From Siphonodentalium dalli (Eukaryota; Mollusca; Scaphopoda; Gadilida; Siphonodentaliidae): a DNA stretch of 64,000 nt. The stretch covers positions 66,703,031 through 66,767,030 of the forward strand of contig CP136065.1 of assembly GCA_032622095.1 (NCBI GenBank), read 5' to 3'. The notes under the pieces were generated by a model that had not been told where the DNA came from, did no database searches, and worked only from the letters and a program-made list of their open reading frames with translations. Below, piece after piece: positions 11,023 through 22,520 of this stretch. Every line of letters begins with the position of its first letter. Position 1 is the stretch's first letter. Both the position numbers and the translations under genes were made by a program.

Positions 11023-13439
11023 AGTGGGGAAATAAGCAGTGTATTTGTCCCGAGACTGGGCACTGTGGGTGTCTCATAGTGACTTCACAGAAAACTTTTG
11101 TCTGTATCTGTACAACTTTACAGCCCTCTAACATAGTTATAGAAATTCTGGTGTTTGGGTTGGGAGCAGAAGAGAGAAATGGAAGTGAAAGAAAAAGGAA
11201 ATGAAAGATAGGTTGAATGAACAAAGGCATTTTTTTTTAAAACACCACAGAATCAGTAGCAGTGAATGGGGTTGGGAGTTTGCAGCCTTACTTAGGGATA
11301 AATGGATGTTCACAAACATTGAACTAGTTCACATTATTTATTTGTGTTATATATACTGCGCGTCAAGCATCTATATGAACCTTACTACCTATTGACAATT
11401 GTAACGTTTACCAAGTTGCGTAAATATGTACACAGAATATACTATAGGCCGAAATTATAAATATGTATGGATTATTTGTCTCATCCAGTTCCGGGTCAGA
11501 CACGTATAGATACATTGCAATGAAGTGAAAAAAGTGCGTGTATTACATTATTTGAAGACACGTGCACCGTTCCTCGGTGCTTTAACTCGAAAGTAAATTT
11601 AGTAAAGAAAATGATAATACATGTAAAAAAAGAAAAACATCCAATGGTATGGGCCCGCATCGTAATTAGTATAGGAGTGAAGATATACAAGATAAGTTAT
11701 CAGAAGACAGTAGAATTGATGAATTGTCATTGTACGTAACTCCGGCATACACAATCTTGACGGTCGGTCCAGCAAAGACTATAAAAATGGTTAGCACGAA
11801 GCTAACAAAAGAAGGTTAACTTAATTTTACCAGGCTAGTTGAATGTTGCGCGTGTGAGATTCAGTGCCGGCTGAATGGTTAACAAGGGAAAAATATCTTA
11901 CGGTGGCTACGCAAACACGAAGGGTTAATACGAGGACGTCAGCATCATTGGATTGTCGAATTGTCAACTTAAATATAGAAACGGTATACAAGAACCGTGT
12001 GATGATAAGTTCATCGGAGACTAAGTTATCAACATGAAGCTAACGAAGCAGGGTTAACGTGACATATTGTATGTTGAGCAAAAAATAATTGTCTTGGCGA
12101 CTGCTGTGGTAACAACGTCTAAGTGCGCGAATGACATGAAGCCATACAATGGAACTAGAAGGGTTAACAAATCGGGATATACAATATGGGGAATGCAACG
12201 TTGGTATGGTTAATTTGGGACCAACGAGAGTATAGTTCATAAACAGCGAGAACTGTAATAATAGGTTAACTTATATATACAGTGGTACCAAGTCGTATGT
12301 ATATGTCTAAACTGTATATGTATATAGTATAGGGTACTAACTTCGGTAAAGTTTTATAACATACTGGTTTGTGCGGATCTTGTGGGCAAACTCCACCATA
12401 CACTTACACTTACAGACTCGTGGGGGTTAAAGTGAGGCCAGCGGAGAGGGTGGTGTGATTGTATATTAAACGAGAAGGTATATCTGTGGTGGTTGATATA
12501 TATGTTCGTTATCACGATAATATATACTTACTATTCGATGTTTAAGGTAATGCAGGTAGTTAAAACTTTAAACAGACGAGTTTAACCAAAACAAAAAAAC
12601 CAGCGATGACTGCGAATTATCTGCGTGTGGCAGACAGTTGTATTTAATCTGGACAGACATCTCGCCGAAATCGCTCGCATGAGCTACACGGTCGATTGGA
12701 CAGACGTTCATAACAATACTACAACGGGAAGGTGAGTGGGTCAGGCATGCATTTATGTTGGTGTGTGACATTGATATTTAGGACAATTGATATTTAGGAC
12801 AATATGTGACCACAGGTCGGATTAGTGTTTATGATTGGGAGTCGGCGCAGAAACACGGTATTTGGATAAGTGCAATTATTGATCGAGCATAATGTGTTTG
12901 AATACGACGATAAACTATATATGGATCACGAAACTGAACATAGCCGATCTTTTGTATGGCTCCTTATGCACTGACATTTTCTTAATATTATGCGAGAATT
13001 GGTTCAGAGCTGCTATGTACACGGGGGAATACATGCAAGGTTTGCATAAAAACCGTTAGCCGACTGTTAAAAAACGCCATGTCACCAACCCGCGGCCACA
13101 CCGGATCCACCAGACCCGGGTCCGCGGCCCCAGACATTCATTCAGCGCTAGTTCAGCGGCTCTAGTACCACAGGTCAAGGATCGGGAGCAGCACCGCCAT
13201 GTGTGGAGCTTTTGAATGTTCATGACTTTCACACATGGAAATGCCACTCCAGAACCCCGGCCCACGGCATCAGACCACGGAACCGGACCCAGCGGGCACA
13301 ACATGGCCGCGAGCTAGTGGCAGGGCCAATTGAAACAAAATAATGTCGATATTATGTTATTGTAGGGTCCGAAATGTTTTCGAATACGACCAAACTGTAC
13401 ACTGATCACGAAACTGATCATAGCGGATCAGCTGTCTCC
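11023..13439. other. LINE B spacer with GTTAAC-containing repeats and GC-rich insert
   Basis: No protein-coding similarity was found. Repeats containing GGTTAAC recur at about 11814, 11878, 12053, 12160 and 12263. A longer pair ('gaagctaac' followed by 'ggttaac') is spaced ~237 bp apart at 11798 and 12034. A ~70-bp stretch with 'gatcacgaaactga' occurs at 12922 and, diverged, at 13397. The second copy directly follows the ORF1 stop, and the two enclose a GC-rich ~300-bp insert (13050-13330). Confidence 0.5.
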
Positions 13440-14590
13440 TTAGGATCGGAGCGATGCATCGAGGTCCTCAATCTGCTCCATTTTTGTGAAGCGATATGGT
13501 TTTTTGTCCGACTCCCTCACACGAACATATACAACGCCATCTCGTGTCCATGTTTCAAAGATAAATCCATCTTTGCGGAGATCCCTGGCTTTTTTGTACA
13601 TCCGGACTCTGGTTGCCGTTAAGTCCTCGTTAATGTAGATCCTATTGTGACAGTTTTGTAGCCTCACCTTTCCCGTCTCCACTCGTCGACCATATACTTC
13701 TCTCCGGATCTTATAAGAAGGGGGCGGAATATTATAGATCTCGGTTGTGGTGCTTTTCCACGAGCCAAGTTGGAATTAGCCGCTGATTTTGGTATGGTAG
13801 AATCTGGATCCACGGGTGTCTGAGTGTCATGGTTTGTTTTACTGTCGAGTGGTGGAGGGCCCACCCTATGACTACGGTGTACATCATATGGTCCAATGCC
13901 TATACCAAGCTGGTTAACCACGTCTAACACTACCTGGTCTGTATCTTCTCCCTTGTTTTCTGGGACCCCAGATATCCTTAGATTGGTCCTCCTACCATAT
14001 TGCTGCAAGTCGTCAATTTCTGCTTTTAGCTCCCGTACTTCGGTTTGCCTTGCTTCCCTTTCCAATTGAAGCTCTCGTCGAAGGTCTGCAACGTCGCCCC
14101 TAATTTGTCGCATTTCCGACGCATATTTATCCTGAGTAACCAGTTTGTCCTTGGCCATGTTGTCAAATTCACATTTGGTCAATTTAGCAATTACTGTTTC
14201 AAAGGTCATGGTTAACATTTGGCCAAAAGAATTTTGGACGCGGGGACTGCTTAGTGCCTTGATTAAGCTGTCTTCGAAATATACATCCGCATTAACCGAC
14301 AGTTCGTGCTCTTTTTCACCATCAGAAGTTGCCGAGTAGTTGAATGATTCATCAACCAAAGATTCCTGATATTTTGGCTGCGTCACGGTATTTTTCTTAT
14401 AGTCGATATATTCCGATGGGGATGATGGAGAGGTCAAGTCCCTCTTCGGATTTGATTTACGATACGTGCCGGATGCATTCGCAGGAGATTCCTCTGAGAC
14501 AGAATGAAGAACATTTTCCTTTTCCGTAGATTTTAGAATTGTATCGTGGTCGTCCCGGTTGGGCGGCTTAAAGCTGATCGGGTCACTCAT
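13440..14590 (-). pseudogene. LINE B ORF1: coiled-coil/RRM RNA-binding protein
   Basis: The frame starts at 14590 (MSDPISFKPPNRDD) and stays open to 13664. The conserved C-terminal domain continues in another frame to 13440. The N-terminal ~120 residues are polar and Ser/Glu-rich. A heptad-like coiled coil (residues ~165-200, RGDVADLRRELQLEREAR) leads into an RRM with RRTNLRISGVPE and DVHRSHRVG. The C-terminal domain has IYINEDLTATRVRMYKKAR and KDGFIFETWTRDGVVYVRV. This is the L1-ORF1p ('transposase 22') layout: a trimeric RNA-binding chaperone. One frameshift near 13690, at RPLLIRSGEKYMVDEW, separates the two parts. Confidence 0.88.
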
Positions 14591-15529
14591 TGCGGATAAT
14601 TGGGACAGATTATATTATTATCTGTATTAGTTATCAGTGAGCAATCACACGTTCGCGCGGTTGTCCACAAAACGTAATGTTTGTTCGATATAATGTATGT
14701 TCAACTGACTTTTAGAACAAGGGTGATTGGAAATGTATATTGATATTAAGTTTGGAACGTTCTCACCGTAAGGTCTTCGGGTCTGGCGTTGTTGATAGAA
14801 TATTTTCAAGAATCCAATATGGCCGTCGTGTTGACAAAGAAATATTCGTCACTTCAGAACTTGACATCAAAGTTATCTTCAAACGGTTATTTTTTCAGTC
14901 CAGTAATTTTACACAAACATTGCACATTGATTAAGGAATAACACAGTCCATTTATAATAGTAGTTGCAGGCTGTTTATCATGGAATTTTAACTTAATTCC
15001 CCGTCCACTAGCACACCGGAGAAAAAACTATCTTCCCGCCATTGATGACGTCATATATTAAAGGGACCCACCGGGTCACCCCTCACACCCCATATTAAAG
15101 CTCGTGGGCTCTTCCCCAAATAATCCATCCAATCAATTCAATCAAAGAAATAACATTAATTCATTATGTCCGCTTTTGCCGTGTTCGGACATGACTATTT
15201 TCTATGTGCTATATCTCCAACAACAACAAACCGTGGGGTGAAGGAGAGGATCACTCGATCTTTTCGACCATCCCGGGCGCTTCGCGCCCATCTACTCACT
15301 TTATAATCCACAGACAGATAAACGAGTCAGCAGCACTCACAGGAACATCTCATCGAGTCAGCAGCACTCTTTATCGGAAAATCTTCCTCCTTAAGGAGAA
15401 CTTATAAAATTACCTCTAAGAGTAAAATCAAAGAGTAAACTTATATAAAATTGCTTAAACAAAGTGTAAAACTTTACAAAATTGCTAAAATCAGATATGG
15501 CCAGTAAACAAACATCCGCTTCGCAGTGC
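14591..15529. other. Probable LINE B 5' region and nested non-coding sequence
   Basis: No gene was seen. It contains a CRE-like TGACGTCA (15046-15053), a small hairpin with ATGTCCG/CGGACAT arms (about 15166-15192), a GC hairpin GGGCGCTTCGCGCCC (about 15277) and a direct repeat 'cgagtcagcagcactc' at about 15322 and 15354. The 'tcgaccatcccggg' before the GC hairpin resembles the 3' end of retroelement C at 18291-18305, so another element end may lie here. Confidence 0.4.
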
Positions 15530-16240
15530 CCTTGGTGTAAACATTATTTATTTAGTATCCCAGATTTATACAACAATTTACAAAATGATGTTAATATATA
15601 TATATATGTAAGTATGATAAGTCTGAGAGAGAAGAGGATTTGACATCAAGCGCCAGGCGCTTATATGGAGCCATCTCCTCAGAAAAGAACAGTATTGCGT
15701 AATGAAAAGATAGTATTAGAGATCGAGAGGTAGGAGACAAAGGATATGTAATGGAAAATAGAGACATGGATGAAGTAAAGGTCGAATTTAGAGGATGAAA
15801 AGTGAAACAAGACATTTTGACAAATATAAAATTTGAAATGATCACTGCTCTGTATATTTCAGTATAATATCTAAATTTGAAATTGACGTTTGATTCATTT
15901 TACTATTACTATAGATTAGCCAAACGAATTGCCAGTCGAGAGGAGTCACTTGATCGTTATGCCTATATAAACACAGCTATTTTGCCCAGGTTACACGATG
16001 CAATGGTTCGATTCATTTAATTGGCAGATCGAGAGGATAACTTTGAAATGTTAGTTAGCGTTTGATAATAAGTTATTTGGTGTAAACAATATTTATTTAA
16101 AAAAAATCAAACATATGACATAAACATAATATACATGTATAAATGTATAGATTTGTGAAGAGGATTGGACAACAAGTATTATAATAAGTTATTTGAATCT
16201 ATTTGTAGAAAGTATAAATGACTGAGTTGCTTCGAATATG
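15530..16240 (-). repeat. Two solo 3' ends of the LINE B family
   Basis: 'ggtgtaaacattatttattt' at about 15533 and 'ggtgtaaacaatatttattt' at about 16078 match the LINE B terminus at 6950. Each is followed by an AT-rich stretch and then a 'gaggatt-gacaacaag'-like word, as at 6950. They are 5'-truncated, minus-strand insertions. Between them, 'gattcatttta' and 'cagatcgagagga'-like words repeat at 15890 and 16008. Confidence 0.6.
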
Positions 16241-16650
16241 GTACGATTAAGGCTTATCGAGTACGAAGTGGATCCTTCCAATAGAATGTCTGTTCTCCAG
16301 AGACTGCGATTTAAACCAGAGAAGGTTTCGTTTCTTATGCGCAAGTATTTGGGACAGTACAGTAAGAAATGATCAGGGCGCCGATTCAGGTGAATTTATT
16401 GCCTTCCTGAAAGAAGATAACAAATCGCTCAGGAAACAGATCGACGGTCTAGAAAAACAACTTGCTGGGTGCAGAGCCTCTATCGACAAGATGGCCGATC
16501 GCTTACCCGAAAAGCAACCCACAGCAGAGAAATCTTCCAGCAAAAAAGAGAAAAAGACCGAGAAAAACAAAAAGAAACCTGAGAAAAACACAACGACACC
16601 TGCCACATCATCAGCCCCAGTTCCAGATTTCGCCGCAAAATTACCATAAG
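16238..16650 (+). pseudogene. Retroelement C, small Lys-rich ORF remnants
   Basis: A 44-codon frame (MVRLRLIEYEVDPSN...) opens at 16238 and ends at 16372. It is followed in another frame by GEFIAFLKEDNKSLRKQIDG, a coiled-coil-like stretch, and then a Lys/Glu/Ser/Pro-rich tail to a stop near 16649. It looks like the N-terminal coiled coil of a retroelement ORF1 or gag broken by a frameshift. The Pro/Thr/Asn-rich sequence beyond (16650-17160) is interrupted by stops in every frame. No firm family assignment was possible. Confidence 0.4.
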
Positions 16651-17402
16651 CAACCTCTGTACCGTCAGCAACTCCAGTACCCTCCATACCGACATACCTC
16701 CGATGAAACAACGACTAACCGACCTCAGAAACCAGACCCTCGCCAGAATTGACACCAGCCCACTCATCCAAGAACTCCATCTACGAAACCAGCTGCTCTC
16801 CACCAAAAAGACCAAGTCCATCCTAGAAATCGACAACACCGACAGACCCATCTAGATCCCATACAACCGTCAACCAAGCCAACCAACAGCCCAATCACCA
16901 GCCAGCCAATAACCTCACCAGCAAACGCCAATACAGCCCCCAACCACTCCAACACTTCGCCAGCCACACCACCAACCAAGCATCCAAGACGCATCAGCCT
17001 TAAAGCCAGCCAACCAACAGCCACACCAACCAGACATCCAGCCTAAACCCAAGCCTCACATCCCAACAGCCTCGACTCCTCCACCACGCTTCCACCGCTT
17101 TGCCTCCAAATACAACAGCCTCAACAATCGATTTTCATCGAAGATATCAAGAAAGGGTGAAGGGAATAGCACAATGCGTTCCGACCATCCTACCCGGCCT
17201 GCGGCCGGAAACTACACAACAACGAATCAGTCATCGACTCTAGCTGCGGGTGGAGCGAACAAGTCAGATTCCATTTGGCTTAATTAGTTCCTCGTTTGCT
17301 AGAGCGTCAACACGAGTGAGTTGTGCGGTCGCGACTTCGGTTGTAACTGCCCTCGTGGTGACGCCAGACTGAGATGGTTTTGGATTAGGCTCAGGACGGA
17401 TT

Positions 17403-18254
17403 ATGGAGCTAATCCCTGACGCCGCGTTGGCTGCTATACAGAGAAGCCGGTTAGTGGACGCTGTTAGTTGGTCTCTCCAAGCTAACAGGGGCTCTCTGGT
17501 TCTCTGTGTAGAATTCCGGACAGAAGATGCTGGCACCCAGAAATCTTCTGCTGCGAACAGGAACGACAAGACCCGCTGTAACACGAAGAAGGGGCCTCCC
17601 AAGAGAAAGACACCCTCACAGAAAAGAAGGGACGCTGCCAGACGGGCTAAATGGAAGAAGCAGAAGGGGGTGACTGTAGATCGGCCAGTCGCCCCTCCCC
17701 GTGTGGTTCAGCCTTCCGGTGCCACTGCCGGCAGGCCGGAGTTGTCTGAGAGACGCCCAGACGACCCGGCCTGCATGGAGACAGGTGACATCAGACCAGC
17801 TAGCAGGGACTCGGTAGATCGGCCGGAGGTCCCTGCTGTCGGCACAGAGACGAGCGGAAACAGGGACGCGGATACCACCCCCGATGTTCCTGCCGCCAGT
17901 TTCGACGTGGAGACGGAAACACCACCAAGCCATTCTCCACAAGGGGCGGAATCCACCTTCACCGCCCCTCCGACGCCGAGGTATGAAGAGAGGCCGGCGT
18001 CGTCCATCACCAAAGAACAGATGGAAAAAGAAAGAGAAAAAATCAAGACAGCGCTTGTAACACACCACGCAGCAGGAACGACTTACCATCTCACCAAATA
18101 CGAATTCTTCCTGCTGCGAGATCGCCAGCTCTACTTGCATCGAGACAAAAATGAAAGACCAACTGGAACAGTAACCGCAAATCCAACACAGACATATGGC
18201 AAATTCACACTGGCCTATTCGAAACATCCACGACCACCAGAAAAAAGAAAATGA
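17403..18254 (+). CDS. ORF1-like basic protein of retroelement C (283 aa)
   Basis: The frame encodes three parts. First comes a ~45-residue segment, LVDAVSWSLQANRGSLVLCV, resembling a short domain common at the start of uncharacterised mollusc and cnidarian retroelement proteins. A strongly basic patch follows (KRKTPSQKRRDAARRAKWKK, residues ~70-90), then a Pro/Thr/Asp-rich linker with repeated RPE/RPD words. The C-terminal region (KYEFFLLRDRQLYLHRD) is mixed. The same frame is open upstream of the ATG to about 17373, so the true start may lie further 5'. It is GC-rich compared with its surroundings. A nucleic-acid-binding ORF1 or gag role is inferred from the basic patch and from the poly(A) tail that follows. 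Confidence 0.5.
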   Translation: MELIPDAALAAIQRSRLVDAVSWSLQANRGSLVLCVEFRTEDAGTQKSSAANRNDKTRCNTKKGPPKRKTPSQKRRDAARRAKWKKQKGVTVDRPVAPPRVVQPSGATAGRPELSERRPDDPACMETGDIRPASRDSVDRPEVPAVGTETSGNRDADTTPDVPAASFDVETETPPSHSPQGAESTFTAPPTPRYEERPASSITKEQMEKEREKIKTALVTHHAAGTTYHLTKYEFFLLRDRQLYLHRDKNERPTGTVTANPTQTYGKFTLAYSKHPRPPEKRK

Positions 18255-18272
18255 AATCATGAGGGATTAAGG

Positions 18273-18347
18273 AAAGGGCCCTTCGGCCCTTTCGACAATC
18301 CCGGGGCTAGCTACCCCAAACAACCCAATAAAAAAAAAAAAAAAAAA
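18273..18347 (+). terminator. Hairpin, poly(A) signal and A-tail of retroelement C
   Basis: The stem-loop AAAGGGCCCTTCGGCCCTTT is followed by a GC-rich 'ggggctagctacccc' inverted repeat, then CCCAATAAAA merging into the A-run. Together they mark the 3' end of the retroelement RNA. Confidence 0.6.
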
Positions 18348-18409
18348 TCAGTCATCGCTGGCATTTGTCAATATATGCACATATCCCATAGAAGAGAATA
18401 GAAAATAGT

Positions 18410-21400
18410 TTGAAATATTATATCATTACTATCGGATTCATTATTCAATGATGCATGCATATATCGCAAGATGCCATTGATGATAGTAGTCTGAAGTCAA
18501 CAGAAGTCCCAATGTATAACTTATACCGATTAGATAGGAAACTACATAGTACATCGATGCCAGTCCTTCGTGTATTTTCGCCATAATAGAAAAGCCCAAC
18601 ACCAAAATAGCACGTGTGGTCTGGAATAAACAGTGGAATTCCATACGGGTTCACCACAAATGCTAAAACAAACTGGGTATATATATAAACAGGGATTAGG
18701 AAAATTTCGAAAATGAAAATATGCTGAATGATGATGTCTCAGTCGGCTGAGCCGCCATATTTCGTCAGCCACGAACATCGCGACTGAGCCGGCTATGATA
18801 GCTAACCAGCCACGAAATTTGTTGAGCCAGCCGCGAAAACTATTTGCCGTGGCTTTGGGGTCTAGAATGACATAAGTGAACAACAAAATTATCACTCAAG
18901 CTAGGCTGTGTGCTAGTGTTGTTCCAGGAATTATTGGGAATTCCATAACACAAATGTACGCCAGATTTTAGATCTCTGTTTGATTTGCGTAAATGCGAGT
19001 CTGAATCTATATCCTGAATATTTTTGTATACATTGTCTGGTAAGTTCAAGCGACAGACAACACAATCATCTCAAGTGTAGCGAAAAATACTGTGCTATTC
19101 AAGGAAATGAAACAGGCATCACGCAGTACACTTCAGGGTTGGGGTAATCGTAATCAGTAATCGTAATCAAAGTAATCAATTACACAATTTGGAGTAATCG
19201 TCTGTAATCAGTAATCATGACATTTCTTGATTACAATTAATCGTAATCGATTACTTTCAAATGTACCTGTAATAATGATTACATTTTTATTACTTTTTGA
19301 TTACATTTACTAAAATATCCATATGGATGGCTATTGGATATTCATAGGCTCATAATGTGGTACTGTGGAGTGTGCAAAGATACAAACAACATGTTAGAAA
19401 GTTAGTACAATTTTCTCATGTGTTATTGTGTTATGTTAGTGGTACAGTGTGTCTGTACATTCTGGCAGTGGACACAGATAACAACACACAATTGTTGAAT
19501 ACAGCATGGATGGCAATAAACTTGTGATACAGACAATGAAATGTTCTAATATGAATCAATAGGCTAGCCGACTTAAATTAGGATTAAATTGACTACTGCA
19601 GACAATGGCCGTAGAGTCACACTGGTCCAATAGGGCTAATTAACTGAACAAAGCAGGTGTGATGTACATCGGTAGACCAAATTAGCTGGTTTGTCATTTA
19701 CTGCACTCATGGAGTTAAGCCTCATTTAATCCCCATCAGGATTAACAACGGATGATCATCAAATAAATCTTAGTGTTATCTTCATTGTGTTGAGTATTGA
19801 ATCTAACAGAACATGCAAATAATTTATAATTGCTTCTGGTGATATTTTCATAAATAGTATGCGTTAGTTTGAATGCATGTAAGAAAATTAAAAATATATT
19901 AAAATATGTTTACATAAATAAATACACATAAAACATAATGTATTTCCAATAAGTTGGTGCATAACTTCATGATGAAACCTTTCCAATACATGTAAATGTA
20001 AAAGGTTTATATGTTTATTGGTTGCTTCTATCTATTGTTTCAGTCGTTTCTTGTTTCCATGTTATGCAGTGATGTCTTTATTCAATCAAATTTGATATGT
20101 TGATTTTAATTATTTCATTATTTATTCCTATGCGATCAAAATGGTTGGAAACTAACAATTGTAATCAGATGTAATCAAAAAGTAATCGATTACATTAACC
20201 AAAGTAATTGTAATCGTAATCGATTACATTAAAAAAAAATGTAATCAGTAATCGTAATCGTAATCATGTAAATCAAAAGTAATTGTAATCGTAATCGATT
20301 ACATTGGCATGTAATCGCCCCAACCCTGTGTACTACACTTGTCTGTATTTACGTCAACATTGGTTCTCTCAAGCATGTATGCTCTTCTCTATACTCAACG
20401 ATTGCTTAGGCAGAGAACATGCATATATGTGTGTAGATAAGAGCATAATCTGCGCATATTGCACTACATCGACAATCACCAGGCGGTTTTCGTCAGGCAA
20501 TTTTAGATGTTTCTTCGAAGTTCTATGTATTTGAACTCGATTGGCTCATTAAGAATGATTTGATTCGAGATTCGATACGATTTCAAATCGTTTGCCTGAT
20601 TCAATTCGAGATTCAATTCGAAATGAAAACACCCGATTTGCAGGGCCATAGTATCTCTGTCATCTTAGATGGGATGTGAATGATCTTTTGTATATTAATG
20701 ATGGAACAAATGGTATCTACAGGTTTTGTTTGGTCATCAGAGACCAGATTAAGACATCTTTTGAATTAAGTGAGATAAAGACAATTGATAAACCTCAGTG
20801 GGAAGCCAACTGTGTGGTGATACGTGCGGTGCACTTGTTACAGGGTCAAGTCTGGAAGGTGATTCGGGAGACATATTGATTCCGTCAACTTTCGCAGTAG
20901 AGCGTTCCATCCAGTGTATTGGGGATGGGTGGTATATATTTATTTACTTATTTATTTATTTATAGAAGCTACAAATAATAATTTTATTCTTTACCCGAGC
21001 AACGCCAGGTACCCCAGCTAGTACTAAATATAGGTACATACACAAAATAGGCCACCATCTGGGATGCCATCTTGTGGTTAAAAATCGTTGCCGCCAGCAG
21101 CCATCTTGGGATTTTAAATTTGAAACCAATGGCACACCCTGCAGCACACATTTGTTGGAGAAATGTTTTGATAATTTACAGGCATGTTTAGGATGGGAGC
21201 TAGCGAATTTGAATTTTTTTCGAATTAAAATATGGCCGGGGGCAGCCATCCTAAATTTTACTCTTTGTATGAACAAATCTTTTGGCACACCCTACAGACC
21301 ACACCCCTCATCTGATTGCCAGCAAACTTCATATGGATTTTCAGGGTGACCACTAGATTGGAGCCATCAAATTTTGACGAATTGGGGTGAAAAACATGGC

Positions 21401-21455
21401 CGATGGCAGACATCTTGTATTTTAGTCTTTGCATTGCTAATTCCTTCGGCACACC
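18410..21455. repeat. Segmental duplication, copy 2
   Basis: It is co-linear with 1-3045 at ~99% identity by eye. Unlike copy 1 it continues past the breakpoint, through the rest of the pearl-type repeat and into BEL/Pao gag sequence. The 62 bases between the A-tail at 18347 and 18410 have no counterpart visible for copy 1, which starts at the window edge. Confidence 0.93.
19134..20328. mobile_element. Non-autonomous hAT-like element, copy 2
   Basis: It is the same element as 725-1918, complete with CAGGGTTGGGG and CCCCAACCCTG ends and the GTAATC/GATTAC arrays. It is 1,195 bp long and has the same flanks, so it was carried by the segmental duplication and not inserted separately. Confidence 0.78.
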
Positions 21456-21630
21456 CTACTGGCCACATTCCTCATCTGATTATCACCATACTTCATATGG
21501 ACCTTCGGGGTGACCCTCTAGATGGGAGACTATATCCAAAATTTGTTATAAAAAGGCCACCAGCAGCCATCTTGGATTTCAAATTTGAATCCATTGGCGC
21601 ACCCTGTAGCTCGCATATTGTTGGGGAATA
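21044..21630. repeat. Pearl-type 'CCATCTTGG' repeat, copy 2
   Basis: It continues the repeat of 2634-3045 past the point where copy 1 is cut, with further 'ccagcagccatcttggattt' and 'ggcgcaccctgtag' words. Confidence 0.8.
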
Positions 21631-21842
21631 GCATTGGTGTGGTCTGAACAGGCTGAACTCGGCTTGGTGCTAATAAATAAGTACAGCTCACTGTGAATAC
21701 TCAGATAATGCATTGTGCGCTTGTGATTGTGCTGGGACTTTAAGACAGTTCTCTCATGTCACTCAAGTTGGAATGTACCATTACCCTCCCATTTTGGTCA
21801 CTTGATCCTCATAGTGGTCTATGAATAACACATCTCAGAGTC

Positions 21843-22441
21843 AAGATCATCTACTCAAGTTACTCAACAAAACACTATCAATGTGCCATTTACTAACTAT
21901 GATCCGTACTGCAAGGATATCTCTGCCTACTTTTGGTGGGAGCAATTGAATGCGATATATTTTGGGGCTCATTCTCTGCATCTCTATGCCAGATAGATAT
22001 TTTCCAGTTATACAGAAATTCCAACACTTTAAATCTTTATTATATGGACAAGCAGTTACGTGCGTAAGTTGTTTCAGACTCATGAATGATAACTATATCC
22101 TAGCCATTGCCACTTTGGACAGACACATAAAGTTATTTCTGCTCATTTAAACACCCTGTCATCTCTGCCTAGCCGGTAATTATTTTCAACAGCATGAGCA
22201 GATTCTTCTATGCCATTGAATCCCATGTACATTCACTTGATGATCTGGGTGTCAATGAATCGTCCTATGGAGACATGCTAAGTACAGTTATATCGAGGAA
22301 GCTCCCTTCTGAAGTAAGACAAAATTTAATGCACAACTACGGAAATCGCAAGCACCGCATTGGTGAGATTCGCGACTACATTCTAAGGGATGTTGAGACG
22401 TTGCAAATGGGTGAATTCGACTGTGTATGTCATGGAACATA
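21843..22441 (+). pseudogene. BEL/Pao retrotransposon gag fragment (unit 1)
   Basis: In sliding frames it shows the order of a BEL/Pao gag (DUF1759-type) domain. First come NVPFTNYDPYCKDISAYFW and VIQKFQHFKSLLYGQAV. Then NDNYILAIATLDRHIK and AHLNTLSSLPS follow. Last is FYAIESHVHSLDDLGVNE with the 'LPSEVRQNL' block. The last part is open at 22194-22441. Stops and frameshifts separate the pieces. It is cut at 22520 by the tandem-duplication junction, before the zinc knuckle. Confidence 0.75.
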
Positions 22442-22520
22442 ATATGACTACATCTTCTACAAACTTGTTGACTAACATTTCTGAAGGAAATCCGAGTGGA
22501 ACAACAAATGTGTCTAATGT

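Larger units (their letters stand above)
6950..14590 (-). mobile_element. LINE B: CR1/L2-like non-LTR retrotransposon with L1-type ORF1
   Basis: This is a minus-strand element with ORF1 (14590-13440), a long spacer (13439-11023), ORF2 (10711-7475) and a 3' UTR reaching about 6950. There its strand reads AATAAATATTGTTTACACC. The same 3' end recurs at about 15530 and 16078. ORF1 carries one frameshift near its C-terminus. ORF2 carries two nonsense codons and one frameshift before its 2A-like peptide, so the copy is fairly young but dead. A CRE-like TGACGTCA at 15046 lies upstream of ORF1. That ORF1 and ORF2 belong to one element is inferred from order and orientation. Confidence 0.75.
16238..18347 (+). 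mobile_element. Retroelement C: poly(A)-tailed, ORF1-like
   Basis: This plus-strand sequence holds broken reading frames (16238-16700, then 17403-18254) and a short 3' UTR. It ends in AATAAA directly fused to an A-run of about 17 (18330-18347). A perfect stem AAAGGGCC/GGCCCTTT with a four-base loop precedes the tail (about 18273-18292). The A-tail marks reverse transcription from RNA. No reverse transcriptase was found in it, so it is a truncated or non-autonomous copy. Confidence 0.65.
19424..22520. repeat. Tandem duplication, unit 1 (3,097 bp)
   Basis: It matches 22521-25617 with only two substitutions noticed by eye (near 21904 and 22052). The left breakpoint lies inside the hAT-like element and the right one inside BEL/Pao gag. 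Three bases (TGT) are shared at the breakpoints. Confidence 0.95.

Noticed and set aside
16480-17024. Minus-strand open frames opposite retroelement C (Trp/Leu-rich)
   Set aside because: They are antisense to a Pro/Thr/Lys-rich region with a plus-strand poly(A) tail; the composition reflects the complement.
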